Part shown: in pieces, positions 23,189-32,274 of the stretch | Position numbering within the stretch: position 1 is the stretch's first letter | Layout of the letters: each line of letters starts with the position of its first letter | Source: Dethiosulfovibrio russensis | GTDB lineage: Bacteria > Synergistota > Synergistia > Synergistales > Dethiosulfovibrionaceae | Direction of reading: 5' to 3' | Length of the DNA stretch: 64,000 nucleotides | Assembly (NCBI RefSeq): GCF_021568855.1 | Contig: NZ_JAKGUG010000004.1 | Coordinates: forward strand, 264,240 to 328,239 | Program-made: the position numbers and the translations under genes | Notes under the pieces: model-generated | Told to the model about the DNA's origin: nothing | The model's input: only the letters and a program-made list of their open reading frames with translations | The model's database searches: none

Positions 23189-25816
23189 CTATCTCTTGAG
23201 ATTCAGAAGCTCCTCCAGAACGGAATCGCTGGTGGTGATGACCCTGGCGCTGGCCTGGAAACCCCTCTGGGTGGTTATAAGATCGGTGAACTCATCGGTT
23301 ATGTCGACGTTGCTGTACTCGAGAGAGCTTCCTGCTATGGTTCCCGCTCCTTCGACCATGGCGTTGACGATGGAAGGCTCTCCGGAGTTTATGGACTTAG
23401 AGAAACAGGTGTTGCCGGTCTTCACCAGACCCTGAGGGTTGGCGAACATAGCCAGGGCCATCTTGTAGAGCCCCCGATTCTGACCGTTGTCGTAGATCCC
23501 GATTATGGTTCCGTCATTGGAGACAGAAAAATCCTCAAGCACTCCCATACTGTAACCGTTCTGAGTATAGGGCTTTGTGGTGAAGGCCGATCCGTACTGG
23601 GTAACTCCTTCTATCTCCTCTTTATCGAAAGACTTACCGGAGAAATCCAACACCACGTCGGCATCGTCGGCCCCTATTGCGGAGAACCCTATGGAGATGG
23701 TGTTCTCGCCGCCGGAGAGCAGTTTGCCCTCGGAGGAAAACCTTATAACTCCCTTGTTGTCCGAGAGCTTGAGCTCCGGCTCGTCCGGCAGGAATGCCTC
23801 CCAGCTCCAGGCGTTGCTGCCGACCTTCTTCCAGACGACCTCAAGGGTGTGCTCGTTGCCGAGACTGTCGTATACGGTGCCCTTGCCCTCGTGGACGCTG
23901 TCGGATCCCTCTCTTATGGAGGAGACTGGCTTGCCCCCGTCGGTTCCGTCGTAGGTGAAGATCAGCTTGGACGGATCGGTGGGAGAGGGCTTGACGGTTA
24001 CCTTTGCCCCACCGGCAAAGCTGGAGGCAAACGTAGCCCCAGCACCACTAGCACTTGAATACTCGGAAGTACCGGAATTAAAGGTAACATCGCCAGCAGT
24101 GAGATCCATGTTAAAAGCCGTCATAACCCCCATATCGTTAGGTCCCCAGAGGGTAACAGTATCTCCATAGTTACCGACGGTACCATCGCTGCTACTGTAA
24201 TCGACCAGATATTGGGCTCCGTTTATCTCGGTGGTCTGGAAATTGAAGTCGCTGTAGGTCCACGTAGTCTTGCCTGTGTCCTCGTTCACGAGCGACAAAG
24301 TCCCCTTCTCCGGGTTATAGACAACTTCGTGATCCTGAGCAATCACCGCAGTATCATCATCGGGATCCGAGGCAGATAAAGAAACGGTGGAAGGACTCGG
24401 TTGAAGGATGACGTTACCGTCCTCGGAGACCCCCTTAAAAGCCAGATTTATCGTCCCACCAACACCGATACCCGAATCAGCTAAGTCAAGGGTAATAAAA
24501 TCGGAAATAGTAGTTCCCTCTTGAAATCTATAGGTTATGTCAGCGGTAGCAGAGGTTCCATCTGTCGAAGTTACCGTGTAAGCAGGAGTAACGGTCGTAT
24601 CTCCCTCTTTATTCACCCCACTGTTACTTGTGGCTGGCCCTATTATAGGGCTTACGTTACCCCGGAAGTTGAGGGCCTTTCCGGAGGAGTCAATCTCCAG
24701 GAAGAGGCTTACGGGATCGGGAAATTCGCTGTCCTCGCCGGTGGTCATCTTGAGGGTCGAGTCCGGGTCGAAGAGGCCGTCCTCGGTCTTGAGCACGTTC
24801 CACTGGAAGTAATCCACCTGGCTGGCTCCGGTGCTCTCGTTCTTTCCCTCTCCCCAGAGACGAACCTGGGCCTTGTTGCCTATCTCGGTTATCTCCGCCA
24901 GGTAGGTGTGGGTGGTTCCGGTGCTGTCCTCTATGCTTACGGCCTGATAGTTCATGTAGGCACTCATAGGGATGGAGGTTCCGTCTATGGAAAGCTCTCC
25001 CTTGGCGGCGTCGTAGTTTACGGTGTGACCGGATGACCCCACAAGCTCCAGCTTGGGATAGTAGGTGGATTCGTCGTGGCTGCTCTGCTGCACTCCCTCG
25101 AAGCTGAAACGGAGGGTCTCTACACTGCCGTCGGCCTCGTTTTCCAGCCTTATGTTTATGAAGTCCGAGACGTCCTCCCCTTCCGCCACGCTGATGGTGT
25201 ACTCAGAGCCGAGTATCTCCGAGGAGAACTTGACCCCGTCGGGTATACCGAGAGGAAGATAGGGGTCCACCCGGCTGTCCAGGTTGCACCTGTAGCCAAC
25301 GGTCGAAGTGGCCTTGGCCTCCATTTTTCTGCCTATGGGTATGTTTATGTCGCTGAGCTCCGAGCCGGTGGAGATCACTCCGTCCTCGTCGACGGTCATC
25401 TCGTTGCCCTGAACCCTGTAGCCAGTTCCTGACATGGCAAGGTCGGAGTTCGAGTCCAGCACGAACTGGCCGGCCCTGGTGTAGAGGTTTTCCGCTCCGT
25501 TTCTTACGACGTAATACCCCTCGCCCTGGATGGCCATATCTGTTCTGTTGCCGGTCTGAGACACTGTTCCCTGAGTGTGGATCGTCTCTATGGCTCCTAC
25601 CTGGACACCTAAGCCTACCTGTTTTGCGTTGACCCCTCCCACGTTTCCATCGGGAGCCATAGCTCCTCTCTCGGTCTGAGAGAGAAGGTCCTGAAATACC
25701 ACGGTGGATTTTTTGAATCCAACTGTGTTCACGTTGGCGATGTTGTTACCAACCACGTCCAGTCTTTTCTGGTGCGCCTTGGCACCGCTTACTCCGGTCA
25801 AGAGAGACCTCAACAT
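23189..25816 (-). CDS. flgE: Flagellar hook protein FlgE, very long, with apparent central domain duplication
   Basis: An 875-residue FlgE, about twice the usual 400-450. The N-terminus (LTGVSGAKAHQKRLDVVGNN) and the C-terminal part (EYSNVDITDEFTDLITTQ) are the conserved rod/hook helices. Between them, residues about 206-324 and 429-559 look like two copies of one domain. Each begins with a strand plus SDFI, has a RFSFEGV/LAFKGV strand, then HTVNYDAAKGELSI or HEVVYNPEKGTLSL, and ends LWGEG or LWGPN. The second copy and its tail (24004-24643) use visibly different, AT-richer codons than the rest. A clear ribosome-binding site (GGAGG) precedes the ATG. FlgE forms the universal joint between rod and filament. 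Confidence 0.93.
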   Translation of the reverse strand: MLRSLLTGVSGAKAHQKRLDVVGNNIANVNTVGFKKSTVVFQDLLSQTERGAMAPDGNVGGVNAKQVGLGVQVGAIETIHTQGTVSQTGNRTDMAIQGEGYYVVRNGAENLYTRAGQFVLDSNSDLAMSGTGYRVQGNEMTVDEDGVISTGSELSDINIPIGRKMEAKATSTVGYRCNLDSRVDPYLPLGIPDGVKFSSEILGSEYTISVAEGEDVSDFINIRLENEADGSVETLRFSFEGVQQSSHDESTYYPKLELVGSSGHTVNYDAAKGELSIDGTSIPMSAYMNYQAVSIEDSTGTTHTYLAEITEIGNKAQVRLWGEGKNESTGASQVDYFQWNVLKTEDGLFDPDSTLKMTTGEDSEFPDPVSLFLEIDSSGKALNFRGNVSPIIGPATSNSGVNKEGDTTVTPAYTVTSTDGTSATADITYRFQEGTTISDFITLDLADSGIGVGGTINLAFKGVSEDGNVILQPSPSTVSLSASDPDDDTAVIAQDHEVVYNPEKGTLSLVNEDTGKTTWTYSDFNFQTTEINGAQYLVDYSSSDGTVGNYGDTVTLWGPNDMGVMTAFNMDLTAGDVTFNSGTSEYSSASGAGATFASSFAGGAKVTVKPSPTDPSKLIFTYDGTDGGKPVSSIREGSDSVHEGKGTVYDSLGNEHTLEVVWKKVGSNAWSWEAFLPDEPELKLSDNKGVIRFSSEGKLLSGGENTISIGFSAIGADDADVVLDFSGKSFDKEEIEGVTQYGSAFTTKPYTQNGYSMGVLEDFSVSNDGTIIGIYDNGQNRGLYKMALAMFANPQGLVKTGNTCFSKSINSGEPSIVNAMVEGAGTIAGSSLEYSNVDITDEFTDLITTQRGFQASARVITTSDSVLEELLNLKR

Positions 25817-25934
25817 AGAAAACGACCTCCTTTAAACTTTTGAGAGATCGGCAGTCCGTTGCCTGGCTCTCCATCCCGCCTTCCCTGGTGGGCCTTCAAT
25901 TCCGTCATCTTACAGAAATTCATTGCCGTATGTT

Positions 25935-26387
25935 TCAAGCGCTTTCCGTTCCCGGCAGAGCCACGGAGATTATCCTGCTTATGTCCGCCTCGGAACCGTC
26001 GGTCATCTTCAGTACGACAGATCCGTTTTCATGGGATATGGACTGGACTATACCCGTCTTTTCCTCCGTCAGCTGGTTGCCCTGGTCGTCCTGATAGGCA
26101 TGAGAGTAGGTCACCTCGAACCCTATATAGCTCACGGCGTTGCCCAGCTGTAAGGAGAGCATTTCCTCCATGCTGCTGTTCATGTTCATGAGCTGTTCAA
26201 CCGTGGTGAACTGGGAAAACTGGGCCGCCATTTCGTTGGTGTCCATGGGCTCCAGAGGATCCTGGTTTTTCAGCTGTTCTATGTAGAGTTTAAGAAAGTC
26301 GTCCTTGTCCATGGCGCTTTTTATCTCCCTCGACTGACCGGCGGTGTAGCTGGAGGACGCCGAGGAATAGGGGTTTACCGTAGTCAT
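25935..26387 (-). CDS. flgD: Flagellar hook-capping protein FlgD
   Basis: A 150-residue FlgD, close in length to the short Bacillus form. The N-terminal scaffold has MDKDDFLKLYIEQLKNQDPLEPMD, the family signature, followed by FSQFTTVEQLMNMN and a C-terminal beta part. It forms the cap on which FlgE subunits fold. It lies between fliK and flgE. A 118-base gap to flgE holds no further gene that I can see. Confidence 0.95.
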   Translation of the reverse strand: MTTVNPYSSASSSYTAGQSREIKSAMDKDDFLKLYIEQLKNQDPLEPMDTNEMAAQFSQFTTVEQLMNMNSSMEEMLSLQLGNAVSYIGFEVTYSHAYQDDQGNQLTEEKTGIVQSISHENGSVVLKMTDGSEADISRIISVALPGTESA

Positions 26388-26415
26388 AGTGTATCCGACC
26401 TCCTTGCCTAAGTTT

Positions 26416-29163
26416 TTAGGCGTACCACTGGAGCATCCCTCGCTCCAGGTCTATCCGGGCTACAGTCACTATAGAGTCCTCCGAAACTTCGTCGTCATCC
26501 TCTGTCCTTCCTCTTCTGCCCTTGACGGACTGTATCGAGTCTCTCCAGGGAGAGCGTCTGTCGTCTCCCTGACGAACGTCGACGTTTACAGAGGAGGCGC
26601 TGATTCCCTGTTGGGCCAGCATGTCCTGAAGGAGAGGTATCTGAGGCTTTATCATCTCCCTGACCTGGACGCTGTCGACCTTGAAAGAGGCCTCCATTCC
26701 CGATGGGGTTACGTGAACCTCCACCTCGATTCTGCCCAAAGCAGGAGGGTCGACCACTATGGAGGCTCTCTGAGTGCCGTCCGAAGCGACCTGCCTCACT
26801 ACCTGCGCCAACCCCTGAGGCAGAATTTCGGGACCTCTGCCCGGGAGGGGTATGCTGCGTGTAGCCGTTTGAGCGTTGGTTACGGCAGTTCGAGAGGTGC
26901 CAGGGCCGTTCAGTTCCCCGGCAGAGCGTGACGATGGATCGACTCCCTGATCTTTACCTGTGTCCTCTTTGCCGTAGGATCTCATGTCGTTTTGGGCGAT
27001 AGGTTCCTTTTCGTTTTTATCGGTCGACTTCGAGATACCCTCTGAATTTTTTTCGGCGATTTCAGCCTCGTCCTGTACCGTCGGCAGAGAGTTTTCTTCG
27101 TCTTTTTTGACGTATGATATCTGATCCTTTCGGTCGGAGTCCTCGGGAGACCAGCTGGAGGCGAACAGTGCGTTCGGACCAGCGGTTTTTTCCGGCTTCG
27201 GCTTTTGCGACTCCGTGTCGATCGTGACGACATCTTTCGACGTATCCGAAGGGCCATAGGTCGACTTCGGTTTCGAAGCTGCCTCCTGAAACCGCTGAAC
27301 CGGCTCGGCGGTCCTTGCTGCAACATCTCCATCGACCCAAGTCCGGACTGTTCCGGAGGTGTTTTTTTCCGGCTTCGCAATCTCGGAAGCCACGGTCTGG
27401 GTGGCCTGCGTTTCTGGCCCTGCCGGAGGTGCTACGTCGGATCTTTTAGGTGTTGCCGTCTCGAATCCGGCATCGCTGGAGGTCCAGGCTCCTGGTTGTT
27501 CCATGGATACGACCTCAGCTTTAACCGAACCGAGGGGCGATCCGGTCGGGACTGTAGAGCCTTCCGTATTCCTCGAGACGGTTCCTTCGAATTTTGAATT
27601 TCCCCTCTGGCTTTGGACCGGAGCCTCTGGCTTCTCGGCTAATACGGGGGAAACGTGACCATCTCCTGCCGCTTTAACGATCTGGGTAGACTGCGTTTCT
27701 GGCCCTGACGAAGGTGCCACGTCGAGCCTTTTAGGTGTTGCCGTCTCGAATCCGGCTTCGCTGGAGGTCCAGGTTCCCGGTTGTTCCATGGATACGACCT
27801 CAGTTTTAACCGAACCGAGGGGCGATCCGGTCGGAACTGTAGAGCCTTCCGGCTGCATTGAGACGGTTCCGTCGACTTTTGAATTTCCCCTCTGGCTTTG
27901 GACCGAAATCTCTGGATTCTCGGCTACGACGGAGGAAGCGTAACCACCTTCTGCCGCTTTAACGATCTGGGTAGACTGCGTTTCTGGCCCTGACGAAGGT
28001 GCCACGTCGAGCCTTTTAGGTGTTGCCGTCTCGAATCCGGCATCGTTGGAGGTCCAAGTTCCTGGTTGTTCCATGGATACGACCTCAGTTTTAACCGAAC
28101 CGAGGGGCGATCCGGTCGGAACTGTAGAGCCTTCCGGCTGCATTGAGACGGTTCCGTCGACTTTTGAATTTCCCCTCTGGCTTTGGACCGAAATCTCTGG
28201 ATTCTCGGCTACGACGGAGGAAGCGTAACCACCTTCTGCCGCTTTAAAGAAAGAGGAGACTTGAGTTCGAGGCTCCATCGTTTCCGGACCCACGGTATGA
28301 GGCGTTACGGTTTCAGAGCTTACCTTGCCATCGGCCAGAGTCCGAACTGCATCGGAGGTAGCTTCTTTCAGCTGAGTAGTTTCGAAAGCCACGATCTGGG
28401 TAGACTGCGTTTCTGGCCCTGCCAGAGTTGCCACGTCGGGCCTTTTAGCAGAGCCTTCCGGCTGCATTGAGACGGTTCCTTCGACTTTTGAGTTTCCCCT
28501 CTGACTTTGGACCGGAACCTCTGGATTCTCTGCTACGACGGAGGAAGCGTAACCACCTTCTGCCGCTTTAAAGGGAGAGGATACCTGAGGTCGGGGCTCC
28601 GTCGTTTCCGTGGCCTCCGCCTGGGTGGTTTGCTTTTCGGACGGAACGTCGGCCTTCGACGTGGATAGGTCTAGGTCTATTTTCGGAATGCTCTTTAAGG
28701 GACCGAGAGGGCCTATGAGGTCGTTTAAAAGGGCGTCCACGTTTTCCAAGACGAAGGCGTCGTCCTTCTCGCCATCCAGAACCTCTTCTGTGGCACCATC
28801 CGAAGCTACCTGGGAAACGGAAGGTTCCGCCTGGGTTATAACCAGGGAACCGACGTTTCTTCCGGTGGGATCGACAAAGGACGGTATGTTTAGGCGGTTT
28901 TCCCCTCTGGAATAGGAGTCCAGTTGCCCTACTACCTCAGACACGGAGGTAGTGGTCGATCCGACTTCTTCGCCGCCGGGTTTCGTCGACGGTATCGAGT
29001 CCTCTCGATATAGAAGCTCCTCGAATTTCCCGGTGTCTTCGGACGAGGAGTTTTTCATCACACCGAAAGAAAGAACCTCCGACTTGACGGAGCTTTTCGG
29101 AGGATCGCCTCTTTTGGATGACTGAAACAGGTTTTCGGCACCGATAAGCATGGCCTGATTCAC
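26416..29163 (-). CDS. fliK: Flagellar hook-length control protein FliK, very long, with internal repeats
   Basis: A 915-residue protein in the fliK place between motE-like and flgD; typical FliK has 400-500 residues. The C-terminal domain (about 790-890) has the family pattern GLAQVVRQVASDG, SIVVDPPALGRIEVEVHVTPSGMEA and MIKPQIPLLQDMLAQQGI, which acts on FlhB. Almost all the rest is Ser/Thr/Glu/Pro-rich, disordered ruler. Residues 307-591 are three tandem 95-residue units (see repeat entry), with a partial older unit at about 199-258. FliK is exported and measures hook length, so extra repeats would be expected to lengthen the ruler (inference). Confidence 0.9.
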   Translation of the reverse strand: MNQAMLIGAENLFQSSKRGDPPKSSVKSEVLSFGVMKNSSSEDTGKFEELLYREDSIPSTKPGGEEVGSTTTSVSEVVGQLDSYSRGENRLNIPSFVDPTGRNVGSLVITQAEPSVSQVASDGATEEVLDGEKDDAFVLENVDALLNDLIGPLGPLKSIPKIDLDLSTSKADVPSEKQTTQAEATETTEPRPQVSSPFKAAEGGYASSVVAENPEVPVQSQRGNSKVEGTVSMQPEGSAKRPDVATLAGPETQSTQIVAFETTQLKEATSDAVRTLADGKVSSETVTPHTVGPETMEPRTQVSSFFKAAEGGYASSVVAENPEISVQSQRGNSKVDGTVSMQPEGSTVPTGSPLGSVKTEVVSMEQPGTWTSNDAGFETATPKRLDVAPSSGPETQSTQIVKAAEGGYASSVVAENPEISVQSQRGNSKVDGTVSMQPEGSTVPTGSPLGSVKTEVVSMEQPGTWTSSEAGFETATPKRLDVAPSSGPETQSTQIVKAAGDGHVSPVLAEKPEAPVQSQRGNSKFEGTVSRNTEGSTVPTGSPLGSVKAEVVSMEQPGAWTSSDAGFETATPKRSDVAPPAGPETQATQTVASEIAKPEKNTSGTVRTWVDGDVAARTAEPVQRFQEAASKPKSTYGPSDTSKDVVTIDTESQKPKPEKTAGPNALFASSWSPEDSDRKDQISYVKKDEENSLPTVQDEAEIAEKNSEGISKSTDKNEKEPIAQNDMRSYGKEDTGKDQGVDPSSRSAGELNGPGTSRTAVTNAQTATRSIPLPGRGPEILPQGLAQVVRQVASDGTQRASIVVDPPALGRIEVEVHVTPSGMEASFKVDSVQVREMIKPQIPLLQDMLAQQGISASSVNVDVRQGDDRRSPWRDSIQSVKGRRGRTEDDDEVSEDSIVTVARIDLERGMLQWYA
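27391..28245 (-). repeat. Tandem repeat, three units of 285 bp inside fliK
   Basis: Three in-frame units of 95 codons, covering FliK residues 307-401, 402-496 and 497-591. The landmark CTGCCGCTTT recurs on the plus strand at about 27666, 27951 and 28236, exactly 285 bases apart. The first two units (28245 down to 27676) differ at only a few bases; the third has diverged more. A partial fourth copy is at about 28390-28569. Near-identity suggests recent duplication or ongoing homogenisation, and possible copy-number change between strains. Confidence 0.93.
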
Positions 29164-29835
29164 CTACCGTTTCTTCGAGGCCAGCTGTTCCGTCAGCCAC
29201 GCCGCTTTCGCCGCGTCCATGCGGCCAAGTATTTTAGCACTGTCGTCTTCGGGCAAAGCCCTCAGTATCTTAACCGCCAGAGACGGGTCCAGGCTCTCTA
29301 CGATCTTCGCCGCTCTACGGGCCGATATCTCCTGATAGGTACGGACTACCCTCTCGAAATCGGCTTTTTCGATCTCCGAAAGCTCTTTATCCGATTCGGG
29401 CTTCTGGTCCATGGAGGCTATCCGAGCCTCGGCTAACTCCAGGCTGTCTTTCCTGGCGGAGAGGTCCGAGGAGAGGGCTTTCAGCCTTCGTTCCATTTCG
29501 TCCAGCGAGAGCTCTTTTTCAGTCAGACGGTCCTCCCAAAGGCGAAGTTCGTACCGCCGTCTTTCCTCCACCGTCATGGTATAGATCTCCGGAACGTCCA
29601 TAAGATCCGAGAGCTGATCTCCCACGTAGGGTAGTTTGGGCACTATGGAATACAAAAGAGGCCTGGCGTCCCAGACCCCGCTGAACTGAAGCCCTATAGC
29701 CGCTCCTGCCACCCCTACGAGGAGGAATAACAGGAGCATGAGTCTGCGAAGTCCTTTCGACTCGGGTTTCTTCTTTTCTTTACGCTTTCCCTTTCCCTCG
29801 TCTATGGGATCCTGTACGTTTTTATCTTCAGCCAT
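29164..29835 (-). CDS. MotE/YlxF-like flagellar protein (MgtE_N-type C-terminus)
   Basis: A 223-residue protein. A basic N-terminus is followed by one membrane helix (about 30-50), a predicted periplasmic coiled coil (about 85-145, many Glu/Arg/Leu heptads such as RLKALSSDLSARKDSLELAEARI), and a C-terminal MgtE_N-like domain (about 160-223) with ARRAAKIVESLDPSLAVKIL and SAKILGRMDA. This is the layout of MotE, which chaperones MotC in some alphaproteobacteria, and of YlxF between fliJ and fliK in Bacillus. The ATG has GGAGGT 6 bases upstream. It directly precedes fliK. Confidence 0.85.
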   Translation of the reverse strand: MAEDKNVQDPIDEGKGKRKEKKKPESKGLRRLMLLLFLLVGVAGAAIGLQFSGVWDARPLLYSIVPKLPYVGDQLSDLMDVPEIYTMTVEERRRYELRLWEDRLTEKELSLDEMERRLKALSSDLSARKDSLELAEARIASMDQKPESDKELSEIEKADFERVVRTYQEISARRAAKIVESLDPSLAVKILRALPEDDSAKILGRMDAAKAAWLTEQLASKKR

Positions 29836-29847
29836 ATCGGACCTCCG

Positions 29848-30459
29848 TTATCCTCTGTAGAGTCCCAACACCTTGCGGACGTAGTTTTCCGTCTCCCTGA
29901 AGGGAGGTATTCCTCCGTAGGAATCGACCCTTCCGGGACCTGCGTTGTAGGCTGCGAGGGTTTTCTCGAGGTCTCCATTATATTTCTCGGATAACCGAGA
30001 CAGATACTTGACGCCGCCCTCGATGTTCTGAACGGGGTCGTCCGGGTCGACACCAAGCATTTTAGCGGTGCCCGGCATGAGCTGCATGAGTCCTACGGCC
30101 CCTTTAGGGGAGATCGCATCGGGACGCCAGGCCGATTCCACCGAGATAACCGAGTGGACGAGTCTTTCGTCGACGCCGTAGCGTCGGGCTATGGCGGAAG
30201 CGGTGTCTTTGAAGGAGTCTCCCGAGGAGGCGACCATGCTTCTGACTATGCTTCCGGCCCCGGAGAGCCCGTCGTCTCGAAGGTTCGAGCTTTCCTTGTC
30301 CTTCGACTCGACCGCCTTATTGCCCTCCGCTTCCTTTAGGGCGGAATCGAAGTCGACCGATGAAGGAGGCGTCTCGATTCCCATCTTACGGCGAAGGTGG
30401 CCTATACGCTCCATCACCTCGCGTATTCCCTGAAAGTCCGGTCCCGATATGTGTCTCAT
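29848..30459 (-). CDS. Lytic transglycosylase (SLT domain) in the flagellar operon
   Basis: A 203-residue protein. The C-terminal SLT domain (about 90-200) has the catalytic Glu in VHSVISVESAWRPDAIS, then GAVGLMQLMPGTAKMLG and AAYNAGPGRVDSYGG. It cleaves peptidoglycan to let the rod or hook through the wall, the role taken by FlgJ or SltF in other groups. The N-terminus (about 1-85) is hydrophilic with no clear signal peptide, so it may be exported by the flagellar system itself (inference). It lies between fliJ and the motE-like gene. Confidence 0.9.
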   Translation of the reverse strand: MRHISGPDFQGIREVMERIGHLRRKMGIETPPSSVDFDSALKEAEGNKAVESKDKESSNLRDDGLSGAGSIVRSMVASSGDSFKDTASAIARRYGVDERLVHSVISVESAWRPDAISPKGAVGLMQLMPGTAKMLGVDPDDPVQNIEGGVKYLSRLSEKYNGDLEKTLAAYNAGPGRVDSYGGIPPFRETENYVRKVLGLYRG

Positions 30460-30481
30460 CTTCAGCCCTCCCTGGACGAGC

Positions 30482-30931
30482 TCAGTTTTCTCCTCTGCGG
30501 TGGTGGAGCATCCCGGCGATCTCGTCTACAGCCATCTGCTCTTTTCTCAGGCATTCCTTCTCCCACTGAAGCTCCATCTGCAAAAGATAGGTCTCCACTT
30601 TACGGACGTCCCTGTGTTTCTCCAGCAAAGCGGCCTCTACCGTCTCCATCTTTTTTCTCAATCTCAGGACCTTTACTATTCCCTCTTTTATTCGGTCCTC
30701 CGTTCGTGAGATGTCCTCGCTTCCTATACGGAGGCCCTCTATGGTCACGTTTCCGCTGGCTATATTCTCGAACCGGCGTATATATTCAAGCTTTTCGTCT
30801 CTCAGTTCTCTGAGATGGTCCAAAAAGGCCTCTTCCTGCCTCTTAAGTTCAGCCAGTTCTTTTCTGACCAGGTCTCTCGCCGTTTCCTTGGCCTTCAGGA
30901 TTTTCCGAAACCGATCTATTCTGTCCTTCAA
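30482..30931 (-). CDS. fliJ: Flagellar export chaperone FliJ
   Basis: A 149-residue, almost fully helical, charged protein with the FliJ coiled-coil pattern, coded straight after fliI. It starts at a TTG that overlaps the fliI stop (TTGA), with no strong ribosome-binding site, suggesting coupled translation. FliJ binds the FliI hexamer and the FlhA gate and helps energise export. The family has few invariant residues, so the call rests on length, helicity and place. Confidence 0.86.
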   Translation of the reverse strand: MKDRIDRFRKILKAKETARDLVRKELAELKRQEEAFLDHLRELRDEKLEYIRRFENIASGNVTIEGLRIGSEDISRTEDRIKEGIVKVLRLRKKMETVEAALLEKHRDVRKVETYLLQMELQWEKECLRKEQMAVDEIAGMLHHRRGEN

Positions 30932-32274
30932 CGACCGGTCATCCCCTTAGAGGCTATGGATGAGATTATTCCCACCGTTTCCTCGAAGGAGGAGGCTTCG
31001 CCGATTCCCTGACGAAGAAAGGCTTCTACATCTCCCAGGTTGTCCAGGGCCCAGTCCGCTCGGGGGTTGGATCCCTTATGGTAGGCTCCTATGGCGATAA
31101 GATCCTCCGCCTCGGCGTATCTGGCCAGTACTTCCCTGATCCGTCCGGCTCCGTCGAGGTGTCCTTTGTCGACTATGGAGGGCATGACTCGACTGACGCT
31201 GTTGAGGATGTCTATGCAGGGGTAGAAGTTTCTGGCCGCTATCTTTCGGGAGAGGACGACGTGTCCGTCTAAAATACCTCTGACCGAGTCGGCCACTGGC
31301 TCGTTCATGTCGTCTCCCTCCACCAGAACGGTGTATATTCCGGTTATGCTTCCCCTGGTTCCCGCACCGGCTCTCTCCAGTAGTCTGGGCAGGAGGGCGA
31401 ACACCGAGGGGGTGTAGCCTCTGGTAGCCGGAGGTTCCCCCACAGCCAGCCCGACCTCTCTTTGGGCGTAGGCCACCCTGGTGACCGAGTCCATCATCAA
31501 GAGCACGTCTTTGCCCTGATCCCTGAAATACTCGGCGACGGCCGTGGCGGTAAAGGCCGCTTTGAGTCTGACAAGTGGAGGCTGGTCCGAGGTCGCCACG
31601 ACTAGGACCGATCTCTTTAGTCCTTCCGGCCCCAGGTCTCTCTCTATGAATTCCCGGACCTCTCGACCACGCTCTCCTACCAGACCTATAACGTTTATCT
31701 CCGCCTCGGTGTTTCGGGCCATCATGCCTAGAAGGGTGCTTTTTCCGACTCCCGATCCGGCGAAGATGCCTATTCGCTGGCCTCTGCCGAGGGTCAGTAC
31801 TCCGTCGACCGCCCTGACCCCTACCGGCAGCGGTTCCGATATGTTCTGTCTTCTAAGAGGATGGGGCGGGGTGGCGTAGAGAGGGTAGAATTCACTGGAT
31901 CCGACCGGACCTTTTTCGTCCATAGGGCGTCCCAGTCCGTCGAGTATCCTTCCCAACAGTCCAGGACCTACGTTGACTCCCAGTGGACGCCCCATAGAGA
32001 CGACCTCGCATCCCGGCCCTATATCACGCAGCTCTCCGAGGGGCATAAGAAGGACCCGATCGTCTCGAAACCCCACGACTTCGGCTTCCAGATTTTTTCG
32101 TCCCTTTCTGAACCTTATGTCGCAGAGATCGCCGACCCGGACATCCGGCCCTTTGGACTCGACCACAAGTCCGACGACTTTCGTGACCCGTCCGTTGACC
32201 CTGACCAGGTCCCTCTGGGATAGCCTGGAATCCAGCGAATCCAGAAGGTGTCTGAAATCAACGGTCTTCGTCAT
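30928..32274 (-). CDS. fliI: Flagellum-specific ATP synthase FliI
   Basis: A 448-residue F1-beta-like ATPase. Walker A is GSGVGKST (173-180), Walker B is VLLMMDSVTRVAYAQREVGLAVGEPP, and GYTPSVFALLPRLLERAG follows, all typical of FliI/type III ATPases. It unfolds or releases export substrates at the base of the flagellum together with FliH and FliJ. It overlaps fliH by 17 bases and fliJ by 4. Confidence 0.97.
   Translation of the reverse strand: MTKTVDFRHLLDSLDSRLSQRDLVRVNGRVTKVVGLVVESKGPDVRVGDLCDIRFRKGRKNLEAEVVGFRDDRVLLMPLGELRDIGPGCEVVSMGRPLGVNVGPGLLGRILDGLGRPMDEKGPVGSSEFYPLYATPPHPLRRQNISEPLPVGVRAVDGVLTLGRGQRIGIFAGSGVGKSTLLGMMARNTEAEINVIGLVGERGREVREFIERDLGPEGLKRSVLVVATSDQPPLVRLKAAFTATAVAEYFRDQGKDVLLMMDSVTRVAYAQREVGLAVGEPPATRGYTPSVFALLPRLLERAGAGTRGSITGIYTVLVEGDDMNEPVADSVRGILDGHVVLSRKIAARNFYPCIDILNSVSRVMPSIVDKGHLDGAGRIREVLARYAEAEDLIAIGAYHKGSNPRADWALDNLGDVEAFLRQGIGEASSFEETVGIISSIASKGMTGR

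Noticed and set aside
28390..28569. A CRISPR-like or phage repeat near the fliK repeats
   Set aside because: It is only a partial, in-frame older copy of the FliK repeat unit, with no spacers.
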